Positions 44,912-52,713 of a stretch of DNA of 64,000 bases are shown here, one piece after another. The notes beneath the pieces were generated by a model. It had not been told where the DNA came from. It was given only the letters and a program-made list of their open reading frames with translations, and did no database searches. Made by a program: the position numbers and the translations under genes. Every line of letters starts with the position of its first letter. Position 1 is the stretch's first letter. Location: contig JAFYWI010000001.1 of the NCBI GenBank assembly GCA_017558105.1, positions 124,001 to 188,000 of the forward strand, in the 5' to 3' direction. Source of the stretch: Clostridia bacterium (GTDB lineage Bacteria > Bacillota > Clostridia > Christensenellales > Borkfalkiaceae).

Positions 44912-45637
44912 ACGAAAAATACTAAAGGGTTAAAATTTAAAAGTGGCTTAAAAGACGGGTTGCCTATTGGGTTAGGCTACCTTTCCGTTTCTTTTGCGTT
45001 TGGGGTTAGTGCAAGCATTTTGCAAGTTCCACTACTTATTACCCTATTAATTTCTATGACAAACCTTACTTCTGCAGGGCAACTTGCGGGGTTAGAAATT
45101 ATTGCTAATTTAGGTACTTTTATAGAAATTATTTTAACCCAACTTATAATAAACTCTAGGTATTTTTTAATGAGCCTTTCACTTTCTCAAAAAGTAGACG
45201 AAAGTTTTACTTTTTCTAAAAGGCTTATTGCTAGCGCATTTATTACAGATGAAATTTTTGCAGTAGCACATTCTAAACCACAAAAATTAAACACTGCTTA
45301 TTATTTTGGGCTTGTAATTTTACCATATTTTGGTTGGGCGTTAGGCACGTTGCTTGGCGCTATTGCAGGCAATATTTTACCTACTTTTATTGTTAACGCG
45401 CTAGGCATTGCTCTTTACGCTATGTTTATTGCTATTATAGTGCCACCTGCAACCAAAGAAATTGGCGTATTGTTTGCCGTTTTATTGGCAACTGGTGTTT
45501 CTTGCGCATTTTATTTTATTCCGTTTTTGCAAGGTGTTTCTACGGGTATTGCAATTATTATTACTGCCATTTTGGTTTCGCTTATAACTGCCCTAATTTT
45601 CCCTATTAAAGAAGAAGGGGGTAACGAAAATGGATAA
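44912..45637 (+). CDS. azlC: AzlC family branched-chain amino acid exporter subunit, start codon uncertain
   Basis: AzlC and AzlD form a branched-chain amino acid export pair. The membrane protein has KSGLKDGLPIGLGYLSVSFAFG, the family N-terminus, but no ATG/GTG precedes it in frame. ACG at 44912 would give MKNTKGLKFKSGLKDG and lies 8 bases after AAAGG; the only conventional codon is TTG at 44960, which would delete conserved residues (SGLKDG). The ORF runs with about five or six helices to EEGGNENG and overlaps azlD by 8 bases. Either an unusual start, a mutated ATG, or a base error. Confidence 0.8.
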   Translation, partial: TKNTKGLKFKSGLKDGLPIGLGYLSVSFAFGVSASILQVPLLITLLISMTNLTSAGQLAGLEIIANLGTFIEIILTQLIINSRYFLMSLSLSQKVDESFTFSKRLIASAFITDEIFAVAHSKPQKLNTAYYFGLVILPYFGWALGTLLGAIAGNILPTFIVNALGIALYAMFIAIIVPPATKEIGVLFAVLLATGVSCAFYFIPFLQGVSTGIAIIITAILVSLITALIFPIKEEGGNENG

Positions 45638-45941
45638 TAACTTAAAAATGTTTTTGCTTGTGCTAACTATGGCAGGTATTACTTACGTTATTAGGGCAAT
45701 ACCACTTACCTTCTTTAGAAAAAAAATAAACAATAAATATCTTCGTAGCGTTTTATACTATATTCCTTACGCAGTACTTTCTGCAATGACTTTCCCTTAT
45801 ATTTTTTACTCTACGGGTAATATTTACACGGCATTAGTTGGCACGGTTGTTGCACTTATTGCATCTTTAACCAAGCGCTCTTTAATAGTGGTTGCCGTGT
45901 TAAGTTGTTTAGCCGTTTTAATTATGGGGTTTATTATTTAA
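45630..45941 (+). CDS. azlD: AzlD family branched-chain amino acid exporter subunit
   Basis: A 103-residue membrane protein with four helices, the small partner of AzlC. Signature segments are GITYVIRAIPLTFFRKKI and YIPYAVLSAMTFP. Its ATG lies inside the azlC end after GGGGGTAAC, so the two are translationally coupled. Confidence 0.9.
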   Translation: MDNNLKMFLLVLTMAGITYVIRAIPLTFFRKKINNKYLRSVLYYIPYAVLSAMTFPYIFYSTGNIYTALVGTVVALIASLTKRSLIVVAVLSCLAVLIMGFII

Positions 45942-45967
45942 TAACAAAGTTTATTATTTTACAACTA

Positions 45968-46002
45968 AAAAAGGAAGCAAAAATTTTGCTTCCTTTTTAA
46001 TT
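45968..46002. terminator. Bidirectional terminator between azlD and plsC-like gene
   Basis: AAAAAGGAAGCAAAA and TTTTGCTTCCTTTTT are exact complements. Confidence 0.9.
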
Positions 46003-46019
46003 TGTTTTGCTTTTTTGTT

Positions 46020-46844
46020 TTACATTGTTTTTTTATAATTATCTATATTTTGGTCTACTCTATAAGCAGGGTGGTCTGGAGTTATGCCAACCATTTCTTG
46101 CATAACGTGGTATGCCTTTTTATGTAGTTGTTCTTCGGCTTCTTTTGGGCTTAAGGTTTTATCTACAAACATAACTTCACCTATGTGCAAATCTGCCCTA
46201 GGGGTTTTGCCCCAAAGTTTTGCTATGCCCTTTCTTGGCCTAAACGATATCGCCATTGGAATTATTGGTTTATCGTATTTTACTGCATACTTAAATACTG
46301 CTTTTTTTAATGGCCTTATATCTGGGTAGAAAAACCACATAGAGCCTTCTGGGAAGAAGTGCACCCATTCTTTATTTTCAAAGGCTTCTTCTAAGGCATA
46401 CTTAAACTTAATCATAGAACGCATATTTTCGGTAGGTACTGGTATGCCACCTGCCCACCTTATCATTGGCCCATTTGGGCCGTCTAAGTTGGTTTTCCAT
46501 GCAGGAAAACGTATTAGGTGTGGGCGAATTGCTTTTAATACACAAACGGTATCCCACATAAATACGTGGTTACATATAGTTATTGCCCCGTTTTTTAATT
46601 CTTTTTTATATTTCTTTAAGTTTTTTTTGCCATAAATTTTTAACCCGTGCGTTATGTGTAATAACGGAAAGACTATTACGTTAAGCAATACCCATAAAAA
46701 GCCACGCGCAATTTTATACCAAAACCCTTTTTTGTAATAAGGGTATTTTTCGTCGAACACCGTGGCACGAACTTTTTTAACCTTTATCATATGTTCGTCG
46801 CTACGCTCTGGATACTTATAATCTAAATTGTGTTTATAGTACAT
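46020..46844 (-). CDS. 1-acyl-glycerol-3-phosphate acyltransferase-like protein
   Basis: A 274-residue membrane-associated acyltransferase of the PlsC family, making phosphatidic acid or acylating a related acceptor. Motif I reads NHVFMWDT (Hx4D catalytic pair), motif II FKYALEEAF region, motif III HFFPEGSMWFF, and motif IV KPIIPMAISF. One hydrophobic helix (FLWVLLNVIVFPLL) lies before motif I. NHVFMWD instead of the usual NHxSxxD and the Trp after PEGS are slight deviations. Promoter TTGATT/TATACT with 17 bases at 46872-46900. Confidence 0.87.
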   Translation of the reverse strand: MYYKHNLDYKYPERSDEHMIKVKKVRATVFDEKYPYYKKGFWYKIARGFLWVLLNVIVFPLLHITHGLKIYGKKNLKKYKKELKNGAITICNHVFMWDTVCVLKAIRPHLIRFPAWKTNLDGPNGPMIRWAGGIPVPTENMRSMIKFKYALEEAFENKEWVHFFPEGSMWFFYPDIRPLKKAVFKYAVKYDKPIIPMAISFRPRKGIAKLWGKTPRADLHIGEVMFVDKTLSPKEAEEQLHKKAYHVMQEMVGITPDHPAYRVDQNIDNYKKTM

Positions 46845-46871
46845 ATGTTTTTTCCTTTATTTTATACTTTA

Positions 46872-46900
46872 AGTATAACATAGGTACAAACAAAAATCAA
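46872..46900 (-). promoter_or_regulatory. Promoter of the plsC-like gene
   Basis: TTGATT and TATACT spaced by 17 bases on the minus strand. Confidence 0.65.
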
Positions 46901-46971
46901 TTGCCTTTTTGTATTTTAATTTGTTAAGTTTTTACTTATTAAAAACCTTTTTTTACACATAATAAGTGTAA

Positions 46972-47859
46972 ATGAAAACACAATTAAAAAAATGTTTGTT
47001 AATTTTCATTATTTTTTTGGCTTTTACCATTAGTTTTTGTAGTGTTTACAGCACTTTTTACACTAATAGCGTAAAGGCTTTTAGTATGCCATTTTATAAC
47101 CTTCAACCTTGTAAACTTACTTTAAGGGCAAAGTTTTTTACTTCTTACACTACATCTATAGAAGAAAGAAAATGCAACATTAAACTTGCTACGAAAAGCA
47201 TTAACGGAACTATTTTAGACGTTGGCGAAGAATTTTCTTTTAACAAAGTTGTTGGTGCAAGAACTGAAAAAAGAGGCTATAAAACGGCAAAAATTATTGT
47301 TGGTGGAAAGTTTACAGACGGGGTTGGAGGAGGTGTCTGCCAAGTTTCCACCACCCTATATAACGCCGTTTTGCTTTCTGGGTTAAAAGTAACGGAATAT
47401 CACCCACATACCTTGCCCGTTAGTTACGTTGCACCATCTTTTGACGCAATGGTTAATTCTTACACGGCAGACTTAAAATTTGTTAACACTACACAAAACC
47501 CTATAATTATTATGGCTACGGCAGATGGCTCTAACCTAACCTTTTTTATTTATGGCGAGCCTATGCAAAGCAAATTCATTAGAGAAAGCGTTGTTGTAGA
47601 ACGTACGCCTAAACCCTTACCAGAAATTATAGTTGATGAAAAACAAGAATATAAAGAACTTTTTAAGGGGGAAGAAAAAATTATTCAGTACGGTAAAGAA
47701 GGCATTAAGAGCCAAGGCAAACTAATTGAAATAGTAAACGGCAAAAAAGTTAGCGTTAAAACTATTAGAAAAGATACCTATTTGGGTATGCAAGATATTA
47801 TTGTTATAGGCACAAAAGAAAAAGTAGAAGAAGAAAACTTTATTATAGAAAGCGCGTAA
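46972..47859 (+). CDS. VanW family protein with C-terminal G5 domain
   Basis: A 295-residue exported protein: an uncleaved-looking signal helix at residues 8-26, the VanW domain (GEEFSFNKVVGARTEKRGYKTAK, GGGVCQVSTTLYNAVLLSGL, RxxHxxPVSYV-like EYHPHTLPVSYVAPSFDA) and a C-terminal G5-like segment (EEKIIQYGKEGIKSQGKLIE). VanW proteins are named from vancomycin clusters but are widespread cell-wall-associated proteins of unknown activity. No van genes are nearby. The ribosome binding site is poor (AATAAGTG). Confidence 0.88.
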   Translation: MKTQLKKCLLIFIIFLAFTISFCSVYSTFYTNSVKAFSMPFYNLQPCKLTLRAKFFTSYTTSIEERKCNIKLATKSINGTILDVGEEFSFNKVVGARTEKRGYKTAKIIVGGKFTDGVGGGVCQVSTTLYNAVLLSGLKVTEYHPHTLPVSYVAPSFDAMVNSYTADLKFVNTTQNPIIIMATADGSNLTFFIYGEPMQSKFIRESVVVERTPKPLPEIIVDEKQEYKELFKGEEKIIQYGKEGIKSQGKLIEIVNGKKVSVKTIRKDTYLGMQDIIVIGTKEKVEEENFIIESA

Positions 47860-47902
47860 AAAAATTTATTTTATTAAATAATAGGAAAGTTTAAAAAATA
47901 CT

Positions 47903-47931
47903 TTGACAAAGTTAATTTTTTGTGTTAGTAT
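47903..47931 (+). promoter_or_regulatory. Promoter upstream of tRNA-Ser(GCT)
   Basis: TTGACA and TAGTAT spaced by 17 bases, about 70 bases before the tRNA. Confidence 0.6.
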
Positions 47932-48001
47932 ATTTTAGCATTAAACAAAAATTTTGTTTTTTTATAACTTAATATAACTTGTTAATAAAACTTGACTATG
48001 T

Positions 48002-48093
48002 GGAGAAATACCCAAGAGGCCAAAGGGGCTCCCCTGCTAAGGGAGTAGTATGGGATAACCGTAGCGAGGGTTCAAATCCCTCTTTCTCCGCCA
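48002..48093 (+). tRNA. tRNA-Ser (anticodon GCT)
   Basis: A 92-nt class II tRNA with encoded CCA. GGAGAAA pairs with TTTCTCC, the anticodon stem-loop is CTCCCCTGCTAAGGGAG, a long variable arm follows, and the T-arm is GGTTCAAATCC. Copies of its 3' end recur downstream. Confidence 0.97.
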
Positions 48094-48097
48094 CGGA

Positions 48098-48133
48098 AAA
48101 CCTAAACCAAATTTTTGGTTTAGGTTTTTTGTT
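48098..48133 (+). terminator. Terminator of tRNA-Ser(GCT)
   Basis: AAACCTAAACCAAA and TTTGGTTTAGGTTT arms followed by TTTG. Confidence 0.9.
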
Positions 48134-48140
48134 TGTGTAC

Positions 48141-48263
48141 ATAGAGGGATTTGAATTAGGAGCAAGCAACTTTAGTTGCGTGTTCGCCTTTTGGCGAAAA
48201 AACAGTTTGGGGAACTGTTTTGCGGGAGGCTCGAGAGAAGCAAATCCCTCTTTCTCCGCCACG
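48141..48263 (+). repeat. Cruciform module ending in a tRNA-Ser(GCT) tail copy
   Basis: AGGGATTTGAATTAGGAG at the left is complementary to CAAATCCCT at the right, and the right side is an exact 23-base copy of the tRNA-Ser(GCT) end plus flank (48241-48263). Inside are hairpins GCAAC/GTTGC, TTCGCC/GGCGAA and AAACAGTT/AACTGTTT, then GCGGGAGGCTCGAGAGAAG. Same layout as 40545-40649, but the arms follow the local tRNA sequence. Confidence 0.8.
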
Positions 48264-48404
48264 ATAAAGGGCACCGATTTTGGTGTCCTTTTTTCGTGGC
48301 GTAAAAAGAGTTTTGGTTTGGTTCTTTGGGGGCTGACGTCATATGACGGGCAAGCAGAGATGGGCAAGTCCATCGTAGCGAAAGCGAAGATGCGCTCTTC
48401 TCTT

Positions 48405-48519
48405 TCTCCGCCAAAAGCGACTCTATTTGAACCCAAATAGAGTCGCTTTTTGTATTAAAATACTTAAATATATCTTTGTTAAAGGAAACGCTGGAATAAT
48501 TTTTACTTTTGAAACACCT
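48405..48519 (+). repeat. About 110-bp segment shared with 37219-37327
   Basis: Both copies start CTCCGCCAAAAGCGA, then TCTATTTGAAC, a GTCGCTTTTT terminator end, TTAAATATATCTT, GTTAAAGGAAA, GCTGG and TTTAC in the same order with scattered differences. The copy here keeps a perfect terminator; the other is decayed. Confidence 0.8.
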
Positions 48520-48528
48520 GAATAAAAG

Positions 48529-48563
48529 TAAAACGGCAGATTTTAAATCTGCCGCATTGCTTC
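48529..48563 (-). terminator. Terminator of the large BspA-like gene
   Basis: CGGCAGATTT and AAATCTGCCG arms with TTTTACTTTT on the minus strand. Confidence 0.85.
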
Positions 48564-48592
48564 ATATTAAAGAGAATTGTTGGAAATTAAAT

Positions 48593-50674
48593 TTAATTTC
48601 CTTTATATCCCCAAACAACAGGGCATCTAATGTTCCATTCACTATTCCACCCCTTTGGCTGGCTTTCCACTTCGCAATAAATAGTTAATAAGTCACAATA
48701 TTCGAACGCTCGCCATCCTATATTTGTTATTTTATTAGATATTATTATTCTTGTTAATGAGCTACAACTTCCAAATGCACATCTGCCTATACTTGTTACA
48801 CTATCGCCTATTTTTATATTTCTTAAATTAGAACAATGAAGGAACGCAGAATCTCCAATACTTGTCACGCTGTTTGGTATTACTATACTTGTTAATGAAG
48901 TGCAATATTCAAACGCATAAGAACCTATACTTGTCACGCTGTTTGGCACCGTTAAATTTGTTAAGCCTAAACAAAAATAAAAAACATCGTTTGCAATAGT
49001 GCAAACATTCCCACCCAATTTTACAGTGTTAAGAGTATAATGTAAAGCAAAGGCATATTGATTAATCTCAGTGATTTCTTTTGGAATTAACAAATTCGTC
49101 TTATCGCCGACATAATTTATTAAAACTTTATTTTTGCCTTCACTTAGAACAACATATCCTTCTTTATCGGTAGACAAATTTGTCTTTATAAACATGTCGC
49201 CACTATTATAAATAGTGCGTGCGTAATAGCCAACCCCTCCGTTTGAATGGTTTTCTCCCTTTTTAATATTAATGTGCGGTGATTTATTTATAACTTCCAC
49301 TAATCTATAACAATCGGTAAAGGCATTTATCCCCCAAGTGTTGCTTGCGTCAGTTCCTATAGATGTAACATTTTTACCTATTGTAACGCTTGTTAGGTTG
49401 TAACAGCCACGAAAAGCATGCCTACAAATAGTTGTTACTCCATCGCCAACAATTACATTGTTTAATCCATAACAGTGCCAGAACGCACCATCACCAATCT
49501 CTATTATAGAATCTGGTATAATTAGGCTTTTTATTTCTATATTGTTCCAAAATGCATTAGCATTAATTTTTGTAATTTCATTAGGAAATACTGGCTCAGA
49601 ATCTGTTCCTGTATAGTTAACTAAGATTGTTTCGTTATTTTCTCTATAAATCAAGTAGTCTTCTTTTATAGTAGAGAATTTATTTATGTACTCATCTCCG
49701 CTATTAAAAACAGCCAATGCATTTACTGCTATACCACCATTGTCCCTTGAGCCCTTTGTTAAAGTAATATAAGGTGAATTATTTACAATCTCTACTAATT
49801 TTACACAATAATCAAACGCATCATCAATATAAAGTCCATCAAACCTTTTAGTTCCTGAAATTTTCTTTACATTTTTACCAAGCGTTATATGTGTTAAATT
49901 ATGGCAAGCATAAAAAGCAGTTTTACCAATAGTAGTGACGCTATCAGGAATTTTTACGCTTGTTATGTTGTTGTTACGACAAAAAGCCCCTTGATTAATT
50001 TCGGTTATTCCATTCGGAATAGTTAATTTTGTTTCAGAACCAATATAATTGACAAGAATTTGTTTATCCCCATTAATATAGACTATGTAACCATCAATAT
50101 TTGTAAACATATTAATATATTCATCGTAATTATTGAAAACAGCTAGAGCGCTACTTTTACTTATGGTAATATTAGGTGATTTATTAACAATCTCTACTAA
50201 ACTATAACAATATTCGAATGCATCACTTCCAATGCTTGTTACGCTATTTGGTATTTCTACACTTGTTAATGAGTAACAATATTCGAATGCATTATTACCA
50301 ATACTCGTTACACTATCGCCTATTGTTATATTTTTTAAATTGTAACAACAACTGAACGCAGAATCTCCAATACTTGTCACGCTATTTGGTATTTCTACAC
50401 TTGTCAATGAATCGCAACAATAGAATGCGTCTTCACCTATGCTTATTACATTTTCACCATTAATTTCAGATGGTATTACTAACGTTGAAAATGTTCTTCC
50501 ATAGCCTGTTACTCCCTTGATTTCACCATTTGAAAAAACAAAGAAATCCGTTGTTTCCTCATATGTTTGTTCGCCTTCTTCAACTGACGAGTCATTATTC
50601 TGTTTTGCGCAAGAAACAAAACAAACACACGCAATTAGCACCATAGCTAAAACAAATAATAGTTTCTTTTTCAT
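48593..50674 (-). CDS. BspA-like leucine-rich-repeat lipoprotein, large
   Basis: A 693-residue exported lipoprotein (lipobox FVSC, Cys about 22). BspA/LRR_5 repeats such as SVEIPNSVTSIGDSAFSCCYNLK alternate with a second module that occurs three times: LVEIVNKSPNITI..., YDEYINMFTNIDGYIVYINGD, KQILVNYIGSETKLTIPNGITEIN. Recombination among the repeats is likely. Probably a surface adhesin. A structured RNA with a terminator ends about 30 bases before the ATG, and AGGAG lies 7 bases before it, so expression may depend on read-through or on a weak promoter in between. Confidence 0.9.
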   Translation of the reverse strand: MKKKLLFVLAMVLIACVCFVSCAKQNNDSSVEEGEQTYEETTDFFVFSNGEIKGVTGYGRTFSTLVIPSEINGENVISIGEDAFYCCDSLTSVEIPNSVTSIGDSAFSCCYNLKNITIGDSVTSIGNNAFEYCYSLTSVEIPNSVTSIGSDAFEYCYSLVEIVNKSPNITISKSSALAVFNNYDEYINMFTNIDGYIVYINGDKQILVNYIGSETKLTIPNGITEINQGAFCRNNNITSVKIPDSVTTIGKTAFYACHNLTHITLGKNVKKISGTKRFDGLYIDDAFDYCVKLVEIVNNSPYITLTKGSRDNGGIAVNALAVFNSGDEYINKFSTIKEDYLIYRENNETILVNYTGTDSEPVFPNEITKINANAFWNNIEIKSLIIPDSIIEIGDGAFWHCYGLNNVIVGDGVTTICRHAFRGCYNLTSVTIGKNVTSIGTDASNTWGINAFTDCYRLVEVINKSPHINIKKGENHSNGGVGYYARTIYNSGDMFIKTNLSTDKEGYVVLSEGKNKVLINYVGDKTNLLIPKEITEINQYAFALHYTLNTVKLGGNVCTIANDVFYFCLGLTNLTVPNSVTSIGSYAFEYCTSLTSIVIPNSVTSIGDSAFLHCSNLRNIKIGDSVTSIGRCAFGSCSSLTRIIISNKITNIGWRAFEYCDLLTIYCEVESQPKGWNSEWNIRCPVVWGYKGN

Positions 50675-50706
50675 AAATTTTTCTCCTACAAATTTTTCTC
50701 ACAAAC

Positions 50707-50912
50707 AAAAAAGTGCGCCAACCGAGGTTAACGCACTAAAAACGCAAACTCCGATTGTCGCCAAACAAAATCGGTGTAAAGCAAGAAAGATCCTGTTTAT
50801 TACTGCCGTGGAATTTGCATTTTTATCAAATTCAATTAGTAATAAACACGAAAAATTTGCCTTTTAAAATTAAAAGACTTCCTTGCATTAAAATTATTTG
50901 ATTTTGTTTGGC
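50707..50912 (-). ncRNA. Structured RNA, copy 2 (same family as 33525-33735)
   Basis: Outer stem GCCAAACAAAATC (starting at 50912) pairs perfectly with GATTTTGTTTGGC (50772-50760), 13 bp. A second perfect stem TGTTTATTACT/AGTAATAAACA encloses the hairpin GAATTTG...CAAATTC. The 3' part GACAATCGGAGTTTGCG and the terminator GTGCGTTAAC, CTCG, GTTGGCGCAC match copy 1 almost exactly. The outer stem keeps GCYAAAC/GTTTRGC with a compensatory T-A to C-G change. The rest of 50675-51046 holds its promoter and the cupin terminator. Confidence 0.8.
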
Positions 50913-50918
50913 ACAATC

Positions 50919-50947
50919 ATTATAACATATTTATATCCTTTTTGCAA
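50919..50947 (-). promoter_or_regulatory. Promoter of structured RNA copy 2
   Basis: TTGCAA and TATAAT spaced by exactly 17 bases on the minus strand; the outer stem begins 7 bases after the -10 box, as in copy 1. Confidence 0.75.
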
Positions 50948-50995
50948 TAAAAATAAAAGTTATATTAAAAAAGTTCAAACGCAATCACCACTTGC

Positions 50996-51033
50996 CCGCC
51001 ACGATAAAAGGACACCAGAACGGTGTCCTTTTT
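50996..51033 (-). terminator. Terminator of the cupin gene, with tRNA-tail-like edge
   Basis: GGACACC and GGTGTCC arms. On the plus strand CCGCCACGATAAA precedes it, repeating the sequence at 48256, where it joins a tRNA-Ser(GCT) tail copy. Confidence 0.7.
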
Positions 51034-51046
51034 CAGTTTTACATGT

Positions 51047-51472
51047 TTAATAATCTTCTAAATCACTATCAAACTTGTTTTTGTGAATAGTGCCTACGGG
51101 ATGTTTTGGTGGAGCATAGATGGAAAAAAGTTTTAACGGACAAGATTGTTCGTTTATAATGTTGTGATATGTACCAGCGGGTATAATCACCGCACACTCC
51201 ACGTTGGCACAACCTTTAAAAATCACACTGTTTTTTGTTTTGCCTGTGTAAACTGATGCAATGCCGTATTCAATAACTAAAATTTGGTCGAGGTCATCAT
51301 GAAGTTCTAGTCCGATTTCTCCACCAGCGGGAATAGACATAGCCGTAATTTGCGAATATGTACCTGTCCAAATTTCTTTTCTAAAATAATCGTTAAAACA
51401 CATCAATTTTTTTACGTTAATAATGGGCGAAAAATTCTTTTCGCATTTACTACACCAATCGTTTTCAATCAT
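51047..51472 (-). CDS. Cupin-domain protein
   Basis: A 141-residue protein with one cupin barrel: motif 1 IPAGGEIGLELHDDLDQILVIEYG, motif 2 AVIIPAGTYHNIIN. The metal-ligand pattern is partial: one His and acidic residues in motif 1, one His in motif 2. Near the N-terminus CSKCEKNF gives a CxxC. Similar cupins sense or bind small metabolites or act as sugar isomerases; the function here is open. It sits alone between tRNA-tail relics (50996 and 51591), like a cassette. Confidence 0.8.
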   Translation of the reverse strand: MIENDWCSKCEKNFSPIINVKKLMCFNDYFRKEIWTGTYSQITAMSIPAGGEIGLELHDDLDQILVIEYGIASVYTGKTKNSVIFKGCANVECAVIIPAGTYHNIINEQSCPLKLFSIYAPPKHPVGTIHKNKFDSDLEDY

Positions 51473-51590
51473 TTATATTCCTCCTAAATAGTAAAATCTA
51501 ATACTATATTGTATGTTAATAAAAACGTTTTAGTGAAAAAACAACGAGTATGTCAAAACTCTATCAAGAGTTCAATGAGTGAAGCACACA

Positions 51591-51632
51591 CTCCGCCAAC
51601 AAACGGCACCCAATTACGGGTGCCTTTTTTGT
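51591..51632 (+). terminator. tRNA-tail relic with terminator
   Basis: CTCCGCCAA (51591) followed by GGCACCC and GGGTGCC arms with TTTTTTG. Confidence 0.7.
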
Positions 51633-51659
51633 GCTTTTTCAAAACACAACGATAACCTC

Positions 51660-51860
51660 CTAATCAAACATTTGATATACTTGGATTTTAATTACTTTTG
51701 CTATTTTAAAAAGCGCAACTATTTCAATATTATCGTCTTTAGCCATAATCTTTTTTAACGTGATAGGACTAATTTTGCACATTTTACAAAACGTTGTTTT
51801 ACTTATTTTATTTGAAATCAAAAACTTTTCAATAATTTCAACATTAATTGTATTTTTCAT
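51660..51860 (-). CDS. Small HTH regulator of a divergent pair
   Basis: A 66-residue XRE-like protein (MKNTINVEIIEKFLISNKIS, TTFCKMCKISPITLKKIMAK). The start at MKN is chosen because AAAGGA is 8 bases ahead; an ATG three codons upstream overlaps that site. Divergent from the XRE gene at 51968, with three palindromic operators between. The pair resembles a phage-type cI/cro switch, though no other phage genes are seen. Confidence 0.8.
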   Translation of the reverse strand: MKNTINVEIIEKFLISNKISKTTFCKMCKISPITLKKIMAKDDNIEIVALFKIAKVIKIQVYQMFD

Positions 51861-51873
51861 ATTCGCCATCCTT

Positions 51874-51941
51874 TACCATTTGGTATATATATTATATATT
51901 TACCACTTGGTAAAAGTCAAGCATTTTATTACCGTTTGGTA
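51874..51941. promoter_or_regulatory. Three palindromic operators between divergent HTH genes
   Basis: TACCATTTGGTA (51874), TACCACTTGGTA (51901) and TACCGTTTGGTA (51930), centres 27 and 29 bases apart. The middle one lies in the spacer of a minus-strand promoter (TTGACT...TATAAT), and the third touches the plus-strand -10 (TATACT). Confidence 0.9.
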
Positions 51942-51967
51942 TATACTAATTTTTATAAGGAGTTAGT

Positions 51968-52171
51968 ATGAATAAATTTGCAGAAAGATTAAAAGAATTA
52001 AGGCAAGAAAAAAATCTTACTCAATATGAATTATCTAAAATACTTAATATAAGTACTGCTTGCATTAACCGATGGGAAAAAAATTTAAGAGTACCAAACA
52101 TTGATAGCATAATTATTCTTTGCCAATTTTTTGGTTGTTCATCAGATTATTTAATAGGATTAGAAGATTAA
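51968..52171 (+). CDS. XRE-family HTH regulator
   Basis: A 67-residue Cro/C1-type protein: MNKFAERLKELRQEKNLTQYELSKIL, then NISTACINRWEKNLRVPNIDSI and CSSDYLIGLED. AAGGAG lies 7 bases before the ATG. The three upstream operators make it the likely partner or antagonist of the divergent HTH protein. Confidence 0.9.
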   Translation: MNKFAERLKELRQEKNLTQYELSKILNISTACINRWEKNLRVPNIDSIIILCQFFGCSSDYLIGLED

Positions 52172-52390
52172 CACTACGTATAAGTAAATAAAAACAAAGA
52201 TTAACAAAATTTTTAATATTGTGGCGTATATTGCACTATTAGGCTTACACTTTATAAAAAATATAAAACAAATATGCCGTTTTTGTGGAAAATTAAAAAA
52301 AATTATAGGCTTAACACCTATTAATTTTTATTTACCCATTGACACTTAAGGCTAAAGATTATAAAATAAAAGAAAAAGGATGTAAAGAAT

Positions 52391-52654
52391 ATGAAAACAT
52401 TAAAAAAATTATTTCCACTATCATTTAACAGAAACAAAACTTTCGTAAACTTTATTATTTCACTTTTAATTTACCTTGTTATTGGTGCGGTTGCCACCCT
52501 TTTAATTGGATTTGCTGGCACTATAACTGGTTGGATACCTATTGCTGGTGATATAATACTTTGGGCGCTACGTATTATTGGTGCTATAGTAGACTTATAC
52601 GTTGTTATTGGAATTATAATTCAAATTTTAGCCTTCCTTAAAATTATTAAATAA
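52391..52654 (+). CDS. Small membrane protein of unknown function
   Basis: An 87-residue protein with two predicted membrane segments (NFIISLLIYLVIGAVATLLIG and a second long hydrophobic stretch from about residue 52 to 85) split by TGWIPIAGD. Basic N-terminus, so N-in. AAAAGGATG precedes the ATG. No family is recognised; it is the last gene before core sequence resumes. The stretch 52172-52390 holds no gene and no clear signal. Confidence 0.6.
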   Translation: MKTLKKLFPLSFNRNKTFVNFIISLLIYLVIGAVATLLIGFAGTITGWIPIAGDIILWALRIIGAIVDLYVVIGIIIQILAFLKIIK

Positions 52655-52678
52655 TTCTATAATTAAAAAAAACGAAAT

Positions 52679-52713
52679 AAAACTCGCACAAAATTAGTTG
52701 TGCGAGTTTTTTT
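52679..52713 (+). terminator. Terminator of the small membrane protein gene
   Basis: AACTCGCACAA and TTGTGCGAGTT arms followed by TTTTT. Confidence 0.9.

Larger units (their letters stand above)
48094..48592. other. Non-coding tail-repeat array after tRNA-Ser(GCT)
   Basis: Contains the tRNA terminator, a cruciform module, two further copies of the tRNA 3' end (48241 and 48400), each followed by its own terminator-like hairpin (GGGCACC/GGTGTCC at 48270; AGCGACTCTATTTG/CAAATAGAGTCGCT at 48417), and the terminator of the BspA-like gene. ORFs read through this region cross the tRNA and are not credible. Confidence 0.75.

Noticed and set aside
46972..47859. Vancomycin resistance from the VanW-type gene
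   Set aside because: VanW family proteins are common without resistance, and no vanA/B, vanH, vanX or vanRS genes are present.
47979..48440. Long open frames across tRNA-Ser(GCT) on both strands
   Set aside because: They run through the tRNA and its repeated tails and terminators, have no ribosome binding site, and reflect the repeated sequence.
48700..50500. Repeated DNA motifs inside the large BspA-like gene as a repeat array
   Set aside because: They are the coding repeats of the leucine-rich and spacer modules and stay in frame.
48593..51472. Prophage in the second island
   Set aside because: Only two small HTH genes with operators suggest phage; there are no structural, packaging or lysis genes.
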